Notes under the pieces: generated by a model
The model's database searches: none
What the model was told of the DNA's origin: nothing
What the model saw: only the letters and a program-made list of their open reading frames with translations
Part shown: one piece after another, positions 50,797 to 60,834 of the stretch
How the letters are laid out: every line of letters begins with the position of its first letter
Numbering within the stretch: position 1 is the stretch's first letter
Source: Verrucomicrobiota bacterium
GTDB taxonomy: Bacteria; Verrucomicrobiota; Verrucomicrobiia; Limisphaerales; J093
Direction of reading: 5' to 3'
NCBI GenBank assembly: GCA_029556615.1
Contig: JAKQDD010000210.1
Location: forward strand, 89,870 to 153,869
Length of the DNA stretch: 64,000 bases
Made by a program: the position numbers and the translations under genes

Positions 50797-52632
50797 TCAT
50801 TCGGCCAATTCCAGCCAGCCGAACCGGGCCGGCGTATGAGCGCTGGGCTGGGCCACCGGGCTCCACGCGAGGAAGGCCTTGTCAGCGACGCTGTGCCGGT
50901 AGAGGTTGAGCCGCCAGCGGGCGCCCGGGGCCGGGGCGGTCACCCCCAGCGCCGCCAGCGGCACGCGGATTTCCGTGGTCCAGAGCGACCGCTTCGGATC
51001 GATCCGCACCGCGGATTGAAAGCCGCTGGTCCACTCGAGGCTCTTGGCCGTGGGTTCAATCAGGAGATCGAGAGCCTCGCCGGTGGGGGCCACTTCGAAC
51101 TCCGCGTAGCGGCCGGGCTGGGCAGGGTCCGTGCCGAGAAACACCTCGACGACATCCCGGTCCCAGAGCCCGGCCCGTTCGGTCTTCCGCTGGGCGGGCT
51201 CGAAGAGGGTGAGCTTGCGGAACGGCGCCTCGAACGCGAAGTAGACATAGCGCTCGGACCAGAGGGCTCGCACGGTGGCGGCGAGCGCCGGCCGGGCCGA
51301 CCCCTCGAGCAGGGTGCGATCCACGAGGGCCACGGCGGCCTGGGCCCAGGCCTTGTCGCGCAACCGGCCGTCCGGGGTGAAGTCACGGTCGATCCGACGG
51401 GCCTCGAGGACCGGCAGCGGCAGGCTGCGGACGAGCAACCGGCGGGCGTTGTCGAAGTAGACTTTTCGCAGCACCTCGGCCGGCAAGCCGATCGCATCGA
51501 TGGTCCAATCGCCCTGGATCGGGGTCATGTGATCGAACTGGCGGTCGTTGGTTTCGAGCCAGCGCCAGTGTTTGGCGAAGAACTCGAGCGCCTGGGCGTC
51601 CGTGGGCGGGGGCTCGTTGCCGCTCGAGCCGAGGATCAAGCGTTCCTGGGGCTGGTTGTTCCGCATCCAGCCCAGCACCTGGAAATCGGTTCCGAACAGA
51701 ATCCGGTCCGCGTGCTTGATGAACAGCTGCCGGACCCGGTCCGGATGATGGCGTCCGATCTCGGGGATCCGGGCGGCGAGATCGGCGTTGAAATTCGGCC
51801 GGCGATCCAGCGCGGCCTCGACCCAGTCCAGGTCCTCGGCGTTGTTGGCGAAGTGGACGCCGACGAACGTGGTCTTGGGATGGCGGGCGACGACGCGGTC
51901 GAGGGCGTCGAGCAACTCCTGGAACGGGGGGTACTTCTGGGGATCGCCGAACCACCAGGACGGATGATCCTTGAGTTCCTTCCAGCGCTCGTTCGAGGCG
52001 TCGTACGGCCGCCAGAACGCCTGCGGATCGGCGACATGGATCGAAACGGGCATCCCGAGCTCGCCGCAGCGCTGCCAGACCGGGTCGAGCTTCGGGTCGT
52101 CCACGCGGATCAACCGGCCCGCCTTGTCCTTCAGGTACAATCCAAGCCGCTTGTACTCCTTGAGCCCCGCCGCTCCCAGGCGATGCGCCTCCTCGACCTG
52201 GCCGACCGCTTTCGCCGAAAAATCGGCCTCGTCCCAGCCCGAGAAATCGAGGCTGAAATAGTGAATGAACCGCCCCGGATACAGGCGGTCCGCCAATTCG
52301 CGGGCTTTCTGGAATTCCGAGATCTGGCCGGGGGGATGGGTGACGTACCCGCCGCTCAAGTTGACGACCATGCCGATCCCGGCGGCATCCATGATCCGGA
52401 CGGCGCGCGCGAACTGGGTTTCGCTGGCGGTGATGTGCTGGTGAAGGTCGATGAGGCGCTTCTCGGCGCGCCAGCGGTCGGCCTCGGGCAGCGTGGCACC
52501 GGGGCTGCCCGCGCTCTTCCCGGTCCCTTCCGCGGCCAGGCTCACCGCCCCGGCTGTGGCGACGGCCACGAAACCGGCAAGGAACGTCTTCCAACCCGGC
52601 TGGACGATGCGCTGCAATCCGTGGGTCTTCAT
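50797..52632 (-). CDS. Exported amidohydrolase with C-terminal CBM9-like domain
   Basis: 611 aa. Signal peptide (residues 1-36), then an amidohydrolase-2-type TIM barrel: LIDLHQHI metal site near residue 62, VSIHVADP, VGVHFANNAE and ILFGTDFQ with the metal-binding Asp. Residues about 420-611 look like a family 9-type carbohydrate-binding/DOMON beta-sandwich (YVYFAFEAPFRKLTLF, DVVEVFLGTD, WTTEIRVPLAALG). Likely a periplasmic hydrolase or decarboxylase acting on a sugar-derived or aromatic substrate. The stop of galK lies 9 bp upstream, so the two are co-transcribed. Confidence 0.82.
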   Translation of the reverse strand: MKTHGLQRIVQPGWKTFLAGFVAVATAGAVSLAAEGTGKSAGSPGATLPEADRWRAEKRLIDLHQHITASETQFARAVRIMDAAGIGMVVNLSGGYVTHPPGQISEFQKARELADRLYPGRFIHYFSLDFSGWDEADFSAKAVGQVEEAHRLGAAGLKEYKRLGLYLKDKAGRLIRVDDPKLDPVWQRCGELGMPVSIHVADPQAFWRPYDASNERWKELKDHPSWWFGDPQKYPPFQELLDALDRVVARHPKTTFVGVHFANNAEDLDWVEAALDRRPNFNADLAARIPEIGRHHPDRVRQLFIKHADRILFGTDFQVLGWMRNNQPQERLILGSSGNEPPPTDAQALEFFAKHWRWLETNDRQFDHMTPIQGDWTIDAIGLPAEVLRKVYFDNARRLLVRSLPLPVLEARRIDRDFTPDGRLRDKAWAQAAVALVDRTLLEGSARPALAATVRALWSERYVYFAFEAPFRKLTLFEPAQRKTERAGLWDRDVVEVFLGTDPAQPGRYAEFEVAPTGEALDLLIEPTAKSLEWTSGFQSAVRIDPKRSLWTTEIRVPLAALGVTAPAPGARWRLNLYRHSVADKAFLAWSPVAQPSAHTPARFGWLELAE

Positions 52633-52640
52633 GAGGAGTC

Positions 52641-53849
52641 CTAATTGGCGCCGTTGACGACCTGGCAGGCCCAGGACTCGAGCGGACGCTGGCAGCGCCG
52701 GGCATAGCCCTCGGCCATGTGCCGACGGAAGTCCTCGACCGCGGCGGGCCGGACCAGGTTGAGCGTGGCGCCGCCGAAGCCGCCGCCGGTGAGCCGCGCG
52801 CCGATGCACGCGGGGTGGCTCCAGGCCAGCTCGACGAGGACATCGAGCTCCGGGCAGCTGTTGAGGAAATGGAGGCGAGAACTCTCGTGGCTTTGCCGGA
52901 GAAGCTCGCCGAAGCTCGCGAGATCGCCCCGCCGGAGCAGATCCGCTCCCCGTTCGACGCGGTCGTTCTCGCCCACCACGTGCAAGGCGCAGCCGTACTG
53001 ACGGTCGGTGAGTTTCGCCCTCCCCGCTTCGAGGTCCGCGGGATTCACGAAGCGCAGCGCCCGGACGCCCAGGGCGGCGGCGGCGGCTTCGCACAGGGCG
53101 CGTCGTTCGTTGTATTCGCCGGCCACAAGCGCGTGCTTGACGCCGGAATGGCAGATGACCACGGCCATGTCCGCCGCCAGGGGCGTCCAGTCCACCGACA
53201 GGTTCAGGCAATCAATGAGCACCACCTGGGCGGCGCGGCCGAACAACGAGACGATGTAATCCAGCAGGCCGCACTTGACCCCCACGAAGTGGTTCTCCGC
53301 AGCCTGGCAGACGTGGGCGAGGATCATCTTCTCCGCGGCGTCCAGGGGGGGAAGAACCCCCCGCGCCCCCCGCGCCGGCGCCGTGCCCACGCCGTCGGAA
53401 GTGAGACGGTACGGATACAACTTCCGCACCGTAAGAGCCGTGCCGACGAGCATCGCCGCGGAGCTGCTGAGACCGCCCCCGAGCGGGATGCTGCTGTCCA
53501 GCAGGAGGTCGAACCCGCCCAGGCGCGCGCCGCGCTCCTGGAGCAGCCTGAGGATCCCCTTGGCGTAATCCGCCCAGGGCACCGCCGGATCCGGCTCGAT
53601 CCGATCCAGGGAGAAATGGGCGGTCTCGGGAAAGGCGGTCGATACGAACTGGACCTCCCGATCCGCGCGGGGGGCCGCCGCCAGGCGCACGGTCTTGTCC
53701 ACCGCCAGCGCCATGATCAGCCCCAGGTTGTAGTCCGTGTGATTCCCGAGCAGCTCGACCCGGCCCGGAGCGCGAGTCAGAGCCTCGGGCGGACGCCCGA
53801 ACCGGGCTTGGAAACGGGAGGTGAGCTCGGCGGTCGCAGATGCGTCCAT
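52641..53849 (-). CDS. galK: Galactokinase (GHMP family)
   Basis: 402 aa. GRVELLGNHTDYN (29-41) is the galactokinase signature with the usual Glu replaced by Asn; IPLGGGLSSSAAM is the GHMP ATP loop; KCGLLDYIVSLFG holds the catalytic Asp; GARLTGGGFGGATLNLV is the C-terminal motif. There is an unusual insertion between the GHMP loop and 'AAEKMILAHVCQAAEN' (about 25 residues, Gly/Ala/Arg-rich). It phosphorylates galactose to galactose-1-phosphate in the Leloir pathway, subject to the altered signature. The amidohydrolase follows 9 bp downstream. Confidence 0.88.
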   Translation of the reverse strand: MDASATAELTSRFQARFGRPPEALTRAPGRVELLGNHTDYNLGLIMALAVDKTVRLAAAPRADREVQFVSTAFPETAHFSLDRIEPDPAVPWADYAKGILRLLQERGARLGGFDLLLDSSIPLGGGLSSSAAMLVGTALTVRKLYPYRLTSDGVGTAPARGARGVLPPLDAAEKMILAHVCQAAENHFVGVKCGLLDYIVSLFGRAAQVVLIDCLNLSVDWTPLAADMAVVICHSGVKHALVAGEYNERRALCEAAAAALGVRALRFVNPADLEAGRAKLTDRQYGCALHVVGENDRVERGADLLRRGDLASFGELLRQSHESSRLHFLNSCPELDVLVELAWSHPACIGARLTGGGFGGATLNLVRPAAVEDFRRHMAEGYARRCQRPLESWACQVVNGAN

Positions 53850-54038
53850 GGCCTGATTCTCGCATGCCGATGCCGCCTGGGTCACGCGAAAACGCGCTTC
53901 CCGCGTGCCTCGAGTGAGGCGAGGCACTGGCGGTGCGTGGACCGACACCGGGTGGAACCTGCGGGTTAAGCGAGGATCAGGGGATCCAGGTCCGATATTG
54001 TCGGCGGGCGGGATTCGTGGGATGCTGCCGGCTGGCGC

Positions 54039-55964
54039 ATGAGTGAGGAACTCCAACACGAATGCGGGCTGGCGTTTGTCCGCCTTCTCAAGCCGCTGGG
54101 CCACTACCAGCGTCGTTACGGAACGGCGCTCTACGGCTTTCAGAAGCTGTTTCTCCTGATGGAGAAGCAGCACAACCGGGGCCAGGACGGCTGCGGGATC
54201 GGCTGTGTGAAGCTGGGGATGCCGCTGGGCGAGCCGTACATCTTCCGGGAGCGATCGGCGGCGGCGAACGCGCTCTCGTCCATCTTCCGCGTGCAGACCA
54301 AGCGCTTCCGCAAGCTGACCCGCAACGGAACGTTGGATCCGGCCGATGCTTCGAGTGTGAAGGCGGAGTTCGACTACGGGGGGGAGCTGCTGCTCGGGCA
54401 TCTGCGGTATGGGACGTCAGGCGTGTTGGGCGACGCCTCGTGTCATCCCTACCTTCGGCGCACCCCGTGGGAGACGAAGACGCTCATGGTGCTGGGCAAT
54501 TTCAACCTGACGAATGTCCACGAGCTGAACGAGCGCCTGATCGAGCACGGACAGCACCCGGTGTTCGGGACGGACACCCAGACCGTGCTCGAGGAGATCG
54601 GGTTCCAGCTGGATCAGGCTCACGACGCGCTCTATCGGTCCCTGCGGGGCCGGGGCCTGGCCGGCCAGAAGATCCAATCGGGCATCGCCGAGCGCCTGGA
54701 TCTGGTCTCGATCCTGCGCAAGGCGTCGTCCGGCTGGGATGGCGGCTACGCCATCGTCGGCGCCATCGGCACCGGCGACGCCTTCATCCTCCGGGACCCC
54801 AACGGGATCCGTCCCGCCTACTGGTATCGAAGCGAGGAGCTGGTGGCGTTTGCCTCCGAACGGGTGCCGCTGATGACCGTGTTCGATGCCGAGGCGTCCC
54901 TGGTGCGGGAGGTTCCGCCCGGAGGAGCCGTCCTTGTCCGGCGCGACGGCCGGGTCGAAGAGGCGCGGTGCGTCGAGCCGGGGCGGCCTGCGGCCTGCTC
55001 GTTCGAGCGCATTTACTTCTCGCGCGGCAACGACCCGGTGATCTACCGCGAGCGCAAGGCGCTGGGCGCCGCCCTCGTCCCCCAGGTGGTCGAAGCCATC
55101 GACAACGACCTCGAGAACACGGTCATCAGCTTCATCCCCAACACCGCCGAGGTCGCCTATCACGGCCTCATGGACGGGCTGCGGGTTCACCGGCGCCACG
55201 AGGTCGCTGCCGCCCTGCGCACCGCCGCCCAGGAGGGAACCCTGAACGAAGCGCGCCTGGACGAGCTGATCCTCCGCAACTGGCCTCGAGGCGAGAAGAT
55301 CGCCCACAAGGACATCAAACTGCGCACCTTCATCAGCCAGGAATCGGACCGCGCGCAGCTGGTCTCCCATGTCTACGACATCACCTACGGGGTGGTGCGC
55401 GAGACGGACAACCTGGTGGTGCTGGACGATTCCATCGTCCGGGGCACCACCCTGCAGCAGTCGATCCTCAAGATCCTCTCCCGGACGCGGCCCCGGCGGA
55501 TTATCATCGCCTCGACCGCCCCCCAGATCCGCTACCCCGATTGCTACGGCATCGACATGTCGGAACTCGGCAAGTTCATCGCCTTCCGGGCCGCCATCCG
55601 CCTGCTCGAACGGAGCGGTCGCGAGCGCCTGATCCGCGACCTGTACGAGGAGTGCCGGCGCGAGATCACCAAACCGCCCGGGAGCATGGCCAATGTCGTC
55701 CAGCGCCTTTACGCCCCTTTCGCCGACGAGGAGCTGTCCTCGGAAATCAGCCGGATGGTCTATCCGGACGTCCCCTGGTGGCGGGGCGAAGTGCGCGTGC
55801 TATTCCAGACGATCGCCAACCTCCGCGCCTCGCTCGATCCGGGGTGCGGCGACTGGTATTTCACCGGCAACTACCCCACGCCCGGCGGGACCGCGGTCGC
55901 CAACCGCGCGTTCGTGGCCTACTACGAGAAGCTCAGCGGCCGGACCTACGATCTCCTGCTCTGA
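54039..55964 (+). CDS. purF: Amidophosphoribosyltransferase, long form
   Basis: 641 aa. First step of purine synthesis: PRPP plus glutamine to phosphoribosylamine. The N-terminal glutamine amidotransferase (class II) domain probably uses Cys9 (MSEELQHECG), which requires removal of the first eight residues. Blocks: LLMEKQHNRGQDGCGIG, GHLRYGTSG, FGTDTQTVLEEIG, DPNGIRPAYW. The phosphoribosyltransferase loop is VVLDDSIVRGTTL, with the preceding THRED-like region LVSHVYDITYG. Extra length relative to ~500-aa PurF is typical of Bacteroidota/Verrucomicrobiota versions. Sits divergently from galK. Confidence 0.92.
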   Translation: MSEELQHECGLAFVRLLKPLGHYQRRYGTALYGFQKLFLLMEKQHNRGQDGCGIGCVKLGMPLGEPYIFRERSAAANALSSIFRVQTKRFRKLTRNGTLDPADASSVKAEFDYGGELLLGHLRYGTSGVLGDASCHPYLRRTPWETKTLMVLGNFNLTNVHELNERLIEHGQHPVFGTDTQTVLEEIGFQLDQAHDALYRSLRGRGLAGQKIQSGIAERLDLVSILRKASSGWDGGYAIVGAIGTGDAFILRDPNGIRPAYWYRSEELVAFASERVPLMTVFDAEASLVREVPPGGAVLVRRDGRVEEARCVEPGRPAACSFERIYFSRGNDPVIYRERKALGAALVPQVVEAIDNDLENTVISFIPNTAEVAYHGLMDGLRVHRRHEVAAALRTAAQEGTLNEARLDELILRNWPRGEKIAHKDIKLRTFISQESDRAQLVSHVYDITYGVVRETDNLVVLDDSIVRGTTLQQSILKILSRTRPRRIIIASTAPQIRYPDCYGIDMSELGKFIAFRAAIRLLERSGRERLIRDLYEECRREITKPPGSMANVVQRLYAPFADEELSSEISRMVYPDVPWWRGEVRVLFQTIANLRASLDPGCGDWYFTGNYPTPGGTAVANRAFVAYYEKLSGRTYDLLL

Positions 55965-55987
55965 GGGTTGCGGCCGGGTGCCGCCCC

Positions 55988-57496
55988 TCACCACTGGCGA
56001 AGCCGCAGGAACGCGGCCGGGCCGGCCGCGGATTCCGCCGGGACGACCCAGCTCGAGCCGGGCAGAATCGGGCTGAGCGGCGCGGATCCGGACCAGCTCG
56101 GGTCGATGGACTCGACGCGGCTGACGCGCCCTTTGCCGGCCCAGTGCAGATCGAGTTCGCCTCCTGCGCCCCGTGCCAGGGTGAGCAGGGCTCCCTCGGG
56201 CGGGCCCGTCACATCCGTCACCACAAACAGGGCGTCCAAACCGAAGTCCGCCAGGTCCTCGAGCGGCGAGAACCGCCCCACCAGATTCAGGTTCCTCGAG
56301 ATCACGTAGCCCTGGTCGCTGATCAAGTCGCCGTCGAGTACGTAGCCCAGCTCCTTGTCGCGGAACCCCTCGGCAACCGAGAACCAGATCTCCCCGCTCG
56401 GCCAGACGTGGACCGCATCCAAACCGTAGTCCGTGCCGGGTTCCTCCGGATGAAAGCGGGCGAGCAACTGCTCCTGCGTGGCGTGAATCCGGCCGCGATC
56501 AGACAACAAGTCGCCGTGCCGGATCAAGCCCAGGGATTCCGAGAAGGCGCCTTCGGTGGTCGAGAACAGGATCTCGCCGCCCTCGAGAACCTGGAGCGCG
56601 TCGAGGCCCAGATCGGGTGCCGGCGGCATGAAGCCTAGGCCCCGCACCAGCTCGCTGCCGCGGCGGACGATCTTGCCCTGGTCGGAAAGCAGGTCGCCGG
56701 GGCTGATCGTGCCCAGCGTCTTGCTCGAGGCCTTGGCGTCGAGGGAAAACCAGAGCTCGCCCCCCGGCACGATGTCGAGCGCGTCGAGACCCGGCGCGAG
56801 CGCCCCCCCGGGTTCGAGTCCCACCGCGGCGAGAAGCGACCCGGAATCGCGCACCAGGCGGCCGTCGGAGGTCAGCACGTCGCCCCCGGAGTAACGGGCG
56901 AAGGGAGGTTCCGACACGCCCGAGGTCATGCCGGCCATGGTCGAGAACCAGAGTTCGTGGAAGGGCGCCGCCCGGATCTCGAGGTGGTAGAACGACAGGA
57001 TCGGCCCATCCTGTTCGAGGAGGTCGACCGCGATCATCGGCCAGAGGCGCGTGAGCTGGCCTTCGGGGTTGGTGAAGCGGGCTTTGCGTTCCCCCGTGGC
57101 AGTCGTGTCCAGCGTCCACTGCTGGCGCAGCGCCACTTCCCCGCCAACGCGAACCTCGCCCTCGCCGCGGACCCAATGGACGGGATCGGAGTCCGTGCGC
57201 AAGTCGAGATTGAAAATGCGGTACTGGGTCTCGATCGGGTTTTCGCCGACCAGGGCGAGGTCGAATTCGCCGCGCAACAGGTAAGGTATCGCCGGCCGGC
57301 CGCAATGGCAGTCGTCCACGAGCACGCTGTCGTCGAGGAGCCGGTAATGCCAGACCTGCCGGACGGGCGGCGGCTCATGGGCCTGCGCGGGCGTCAGCCC
57401 GGTGCCTGCGGTCAGAAGAACGAGGAGGAGGGCAGCCGGCCAGCGGGGATGACGCGGCGCGGGACGGAAGATCCAAGGAGGCAGGAGGGCATTCAT
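55988..57496 (-). CDS. Secreted protein with four ~60-residue repeats
   Basis: 502 aa. Signal sequence (PAALLLVLLTAGTGLTPAQA). The middle (about residues 175-425) has about four tandem units, each reading roughly: sGxLxFS...gf....lG.i..GDLLSD.G.Iv.....L...f.P....dyGLDAl.v...GE. Examples: GLDALDIVPGGELWFSLDA, GLDALQVLEGGEILFSTTE, GLDAVHVWPSGEIWFSVAE. C-terminus ends AAFLRLRQW like other Verrucomicrobial exported proteins. N-terminal third is unassigned. No family recognised; the repeats could build a beta-propeller-like solenoid. Confidence 0.7.
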   Translation of the reverse strand: MNALLPPWIFRPAPRHPRWPAALLLVLLTAGTGLTPAQAHEPPPVRQVWHYRLLDDSVLVDDCHCGRPAIPYLLRGEFDLALVGENPIETQYRIFNLDLRTDSDPVHWVRGEGEVRVGGEVALRQQWTLDTTATGERKARFTNPEGQLTRLWPMIAVDLLEQDGPILSFYHLEIRAAPFHELWFSTMAGMTSGVSEPPFARYSGGDVLTSDGRLVRDSGSLLAAVGLEPGGALAPGLDALDIVPGGELWFSLDAKASSKTLGTISPGDLLSDQGKIVRRGSELVRGLGFMPPAPDLGLDALQVLEGGEILFSTTEGAFSESLGLIRHGDLLSDRGRIHATQEQLLARFHPEEPGTDYGLDAVHVWPSGEIWFSVAEGFRDKELGYVLDGDLISDQGYVISRNLNLVGRFSPLEDLADFGLDALFVVTDVTGPPEGALLTLARGAGGELDLHWAGKGRVSRVESIDPSWSGSAPLSPILPGSSWVVPAESAAGPAAFLRLRQW

Positions 57497-57532
57497 GGGG
57501 CTGGGGACGGGCGTGCGTCGGAGATGCGCTCG

Positions 57533-59698
57533 CTAACGATTCGCGGCGAGCCACCGGCGGATTGCGGCGGCCTGCGGATGGCCGGGAGCGAGCTCGAGCA
57601 CCTTGGTGTAGTGCTGCCGGGCGCGCGATCGGTCGTCGAGTTTCTGCGAGCAGAGGTTGGCCAGGGTGAGATGAGCATCCACGTTTCCGGGTTGTGTCGC
57701 CAGGAGCGTCTCGAGTTCCTGGGCGGCGTCGACCGGGTGATTCGCGCGGTCCAAGGCAAGGGCAAAATTGAGGCGGGTGCCGGGTTCACCGGGTTTGAGC
57801 GCGAGCGCGTGTTCGTACGCGGCGAGGGCTTCGGGCCACTGACCGGCGTCATGGGCCGCCACGCCAAGGTTGAACCACGCATCGTGAAAGGCCGGATCCG
57901 CCTGGACCGCCTGCCGGTAGGCCGCGATCGCCTGGCTTGGCTTGCCGGTCTTCTGGGCTTCGAGTCCTTCCTGGAACAAGGGCGCGGCGTGGGCGGTGTC
58001 GCCGGGAGACGGCGCGGAAGGACGCTGGTAGGCGTACCGCGGGAAGACCGGCGGCGTTGGCGGCGCGGGCGTGCGATTCGCCGGTTTGAGCGCCGCAGGG
58101 GCAGGGCTTGCGGCCGCTGCCGTCTCCGCCGTGGCGGGTCGTGGGGGTGGCAGCGGCGTGACCGCCGGTGTCGTCGCCGCCTCGGCCGCCTTCTTGTCGC
58201 GGCCGCCAAACAGGCGCAGCGGGTTGATGCGCTGCAAGAACGACTTGCGGGGTGCGGACTCTGCGTCGGATTGGGCTTGAAGATGGGGAGCGGAGGAGGG
58301 AACGGAAGGAGCGGTGGCAACCGCCGGAACGGTCGTGGACGGGCTCGCAGCCGGCGCAGGAGCAGCGACGCCCGCATCCGCCACCGCAGGCGGGCTGGCG
58401 CGGGCGGCGTTGGCGGCCGGCTCCGGCCGCGTCAGCGGCGGGGCGAGATCCTGGGCGGGCTTGATTTCGGGTTCCGGGGGGATTGTCACGACTTCGAGCG
58501 CCGGGGGCGGGGCCATGGCCGCGGGCGGGGGCTCGATGACTGCCGGTGGGTTGGTGGCTGGGGCCGGTGTGCTGGCGACGACCTCGGTAACCTTGGCCGT
58601 GACGACATTCGGCGGCGGTGGGCTGGGCCGGGTGACCCGCACTCCCGGCGGGGCGGCGGCGAGGTCAGCGGTCGGAGGGAAGGTCGCTGCGGGTTTATCC
58701 GGCGTTGGGGTGCGTGCGGTGGCATCGGGAGCCGGGCCCGGCTTGGGCTGTGCAGCGGTGGTGTGGTTGGTGGCGCTGGGAGCCTGCGTGAGCCGGACGG
58801 CGCCGTTTGTGGCCGCCGGGGATGTCAGGTTCGTCGTGGCCGCGCGGGCTTGGGTTTCGACTTCCAGTTGTGCGATGATCGAGAGGACTGCGGTGGGCGG
58901 GGGGTTGGTGCCGAGCGCCATCACGTAGGCGCGATACCGCTGGAGGGCGAGCGGTCGATCACGCAGGAGGGTCTGGGCGACCACGGCCTGGTTCAACAGG
59001 GCGGGCGGATGGTTGGTGACGCAGCGCAGCGCGGCGTGAAAGAAACGAAAGGCATCCGCAGGCTTTCGGCGCACAGCCTGGCTCACCCCCAGATTGTTGA
59101 GGGCTTCCGCCGCGATCGGCGGCGACGGCGAAAACTCGAGCACACGCTGGAATCCGCGGTCGGCTGCGTCGAGCAACCGGGCGCGCAGCTGGGCTGTCCC
59201 GAGCTTGAGCCAGCCCTGGACATCGTTGGGACGGTGGGTGACGTAGGTGGTGAGCTCGCTGATGGCACCCGTGAGGTTGTTCTGTTCGAGAAGAAGACAG
59301 CCACGGTTGTAGCGGGCGGCGACGAGATTGAAATCCTTGGCGAGGGCGTTTTGGTAGGCCTGGGCGGCCTCCGCCGGCCGGCCGGTGTAGTGATAGGCCA
59401 GGCCCAGGTTATTCCATGCGCGGGCCACCGCCGTGGTGTTGGTGGTGAACAGGGTGATCGCTTCTTTGAGCGATTCGATGGCCTTGTCCGGCTCACCGCG
59501 CTCGAGGCAGCGCTCGCCCCGGAGCAAGGACTGACGGCCGGGCGGGTCGCAGGCGGTCATGAGGCTCACGAGGGCCAGGCCGCAGACCAGCAGCCGCGTG
59601 GGGGTGCCGCCGCGGGCCTCCGTGCTCCGCTGTGGGCGCCACGCCGGACTGCGAATGCCGCCGGCACGGGCCCCGCCCCACTTTTTGGTGGTCACCAT
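57533..59698 (-). CDS. TPR-repeat lipoprotein with long Pro/Ala/Thr linker
   Basis: 721 aa. A basic N-terminus and a signal with the lipobox LMTAC (lipidated Cys about residue 49) imply an inner- or outer-membrane lipoprotein. N-terminal TPR units (about 55-240; e.g. AWNNLGLAYHYTGRPAEAAQAY) and C-terminal TPR units (about 570-715; AWFNLGVAAHDAGQWPEALAAY) flank a ~300-residue Ala/Pro/Thr-rich disordered linker. Such two-headed TPR lipoproteins may scaffold envelope complexes. Start uncertain: 59698 preferred, 59716 possible. Divergent from the DUF362 gene by under 50 bp. Confidence 0.82.
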   Translation of the reverse strand: MVTTKKWGGARAGGIRSPAWRPQRSTEARGGTPTRLLVCGLALVSLMTACDPPGRQSLLRGERCLERGEPDKAIESLKEAITLFTTNTTAVARAWNNLGLAYHYTGRPAEAAQAYQNALAKDFNLVAARYNRGCLLLEQNNLTGAISELTTYVTHRPNDVQGWLKLGTAQLRARLLDAADRGFQRVLEFSPSPPIAAEALNNLGVSQAVRRKPADAFRFFHAALRCVTNHPPALLNQAVVAQTLLRDRPLALQRYRAYVMALGTNPPPTAVLSIIAQLEVETQARAATTNLTSPAATNGAVRLTQAPSATNHTTAAQPKPGPAPDATARTPTPDKPAATFPPTADLAAAPPGVRVTRPSPPPPNVVTAKVTEVVASTPAPATNPPAVIEPPPAAMAPPPALEVVTIPPEPEIKPAQDLAPPLTRPEPAANAARASPPAVADAGVAAPAPAASPSTTVPAVATAPSVPSSAPHLQAQSDAESAPRKSFLQRINPLRLFGGRDKKAAEAATTPAVTPLPPPRPATAETAAAASPAPAALKPANRTPAPPTPPVFPRYAYQRPSAPSPGDTAHAAPLFQEGLEAQKTGKPSQAIAAYRQAVQADPAFHDAWFNLGVAAHDAGQWPEALAAYEHALALKPGEPGTRLNFALALDRANHPVDAAQELETLLATQPGNVDAHLTLANLCSQKLDDRSRARQHYTKVLELAPGHPQAAAIRRWLAANR

Positions 59699-59745
59699 CG
59701 CGTCCGGTGGTAGCATCCGCGGCCCGACGAGTCAAGAAACGCACC

Positions 59746-60834
59746 GTGAAGTCCTGCTTCGGATCAAGAGCGTGCGCCAGGGGCTGGCGGCTGGGAGGCT
59801 GGCTGTGCCTTGTCGCCGCGCTGGCAGCCGGACTCAGGCTGCAGGCCGCTGACCCCACGAACGCGCTGCCGCCCCTGCGGGGTTTACTGGTCCCGCAGGC
59901 CCGGGTGGTCGTGGTCGAGGATCCCGCCGCCACGGCCGAGTTCAGCCCCCAGCCGCGAGTCCTGCGGCGCATGGTGGAACGGGGGCTGACCCAGCTCACC
60001 AGCAAGGCCACCGAACGCGACGCCTGGGCCACGCTCGTTTCCACCCAGGACGTCGTCGGCATCAAAGTCCTCGCCTCGCCCGGCGGGGGATCGGGGACTC
60101 GCCCTGCCGTGGTCGAGGCGCTCGTCGAGTCGTTGCTCGAAGCCGGCCTTTCCCCGCGGCAGATCGTGGTGTGGGACAAGCATCTCGACGTGCTGCGCCA
60201 GGCCGGCTTCGGCGCGGTGGCCGAACGGCATGGGGTGCGTCTCGAGGGATGCGTCGAGCGCGGCTACGACCCGGAGGTGTTCTACGAAAGCGCCTTCATC
60301 GGACAGCCGGTGTGGGGGGATCACGAGTTCGGCCAGCAGGGCCCGGGCGTGGGCCGCAAGTCCTACGTCTCCACACTGGTCACCCGGGAGTTGACGAAGA
60401 TCATCAACGTGACGCCGCTGCTCAATCACAACCTGGCCGGCGTGTCCGGGAACCTCTACAGCCTGGCCTTGGGGGCCGTGGACAACACCGTACGGTTCCT
60501 CAACCACAAGTCGCAGATGGCGCTGGCCGTGCCCGAGATCTACGCACTGCCCGAATTGGGGGATCGCGTGGCGCTCAACGTCGTGGATGCGCTCCTCGCC
60601 CAGTACTACGGCGAGGAACGCAGCCTGCTCCATTACACCAGCGTCCTGAACCAGTTGCGCTTCGGCACCGACCCCGTCGCCCTGGATGTCCTCTCGATCC
60701 GCGAGCTCGAGCGCCAGCGCGAGCTGGCCGATGTGCCACCCCTCGAAGCGCCCGCCGTGCTCTACCAGAACGCCGCCCTGGTCGAAAACGGCGTCTGCGA
60801 TCCGAAGCGGATCCAGGTCGAGTTGTCCCGGTAG
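59746..60834 (+). CDS. DUF362 domain exported protein
   Basis: 362 aa. Signal-like N-terminus (LGGWLCLVAALAAGLRLQA), then DUF362: VVGIKVLASPGGGSGTRPAVVEALVESLLEAG, IVVWDKHLDVLRQAGF and IINVTPLLNHNLAGVSGNLYSLALGAVDN match the family, which is often found with ferredoxin-like domains, absent here. A GTG at 59746 is the most plausible start; no ATG lies at the signal peptide. Function unknown; in this phylum DUF362 proteins are widely exported. Confidence 0.78.
   Translation: MKSCFGSRACARGWRLGGWLCLVAALAAGLRLQAADPTNALPPLRGLLVPQARVVVVEDPAATAEFSPQPRVLRRMVERGLTQLTSKATERDAWATLVSTQDVVGIKVLASPGGGSGTRPAVVEALVESLLEAGLSPRQIVVWDKHLDVLRQAGFGAVAERHGVRLEGCVERGYDPEVFYESAFIGQPVWGDHEFGQQGPGVGRKSYVSTLVTRELTKIINVTPLLNHNLAGVSGNLYSLALGAVDNTVRFLNHKSQMALAVPEIYALPELGDRVALNVVDALLAQYYGEERSLLHYTSVLNQLRFGTDPVALDVLSIRELERQRELADVPPLEAPAVLYQNAALVENGVCDPKRIQVELSR

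Noticed and set aside
50740..52644. 634-codon plus ORF opposite the amidohydrolase
   Set aside because: Shadow frame; the minus strand has signal peptide, metal motifs and a CBM9-like domain.
56957..59713. 918-codon plus-strand ORF opposite the TPR lipoprotein
   Set aside because: Arg/Gly-rich low-complexity translation; the opposite strand encodes clear TPR units and a lipobox.
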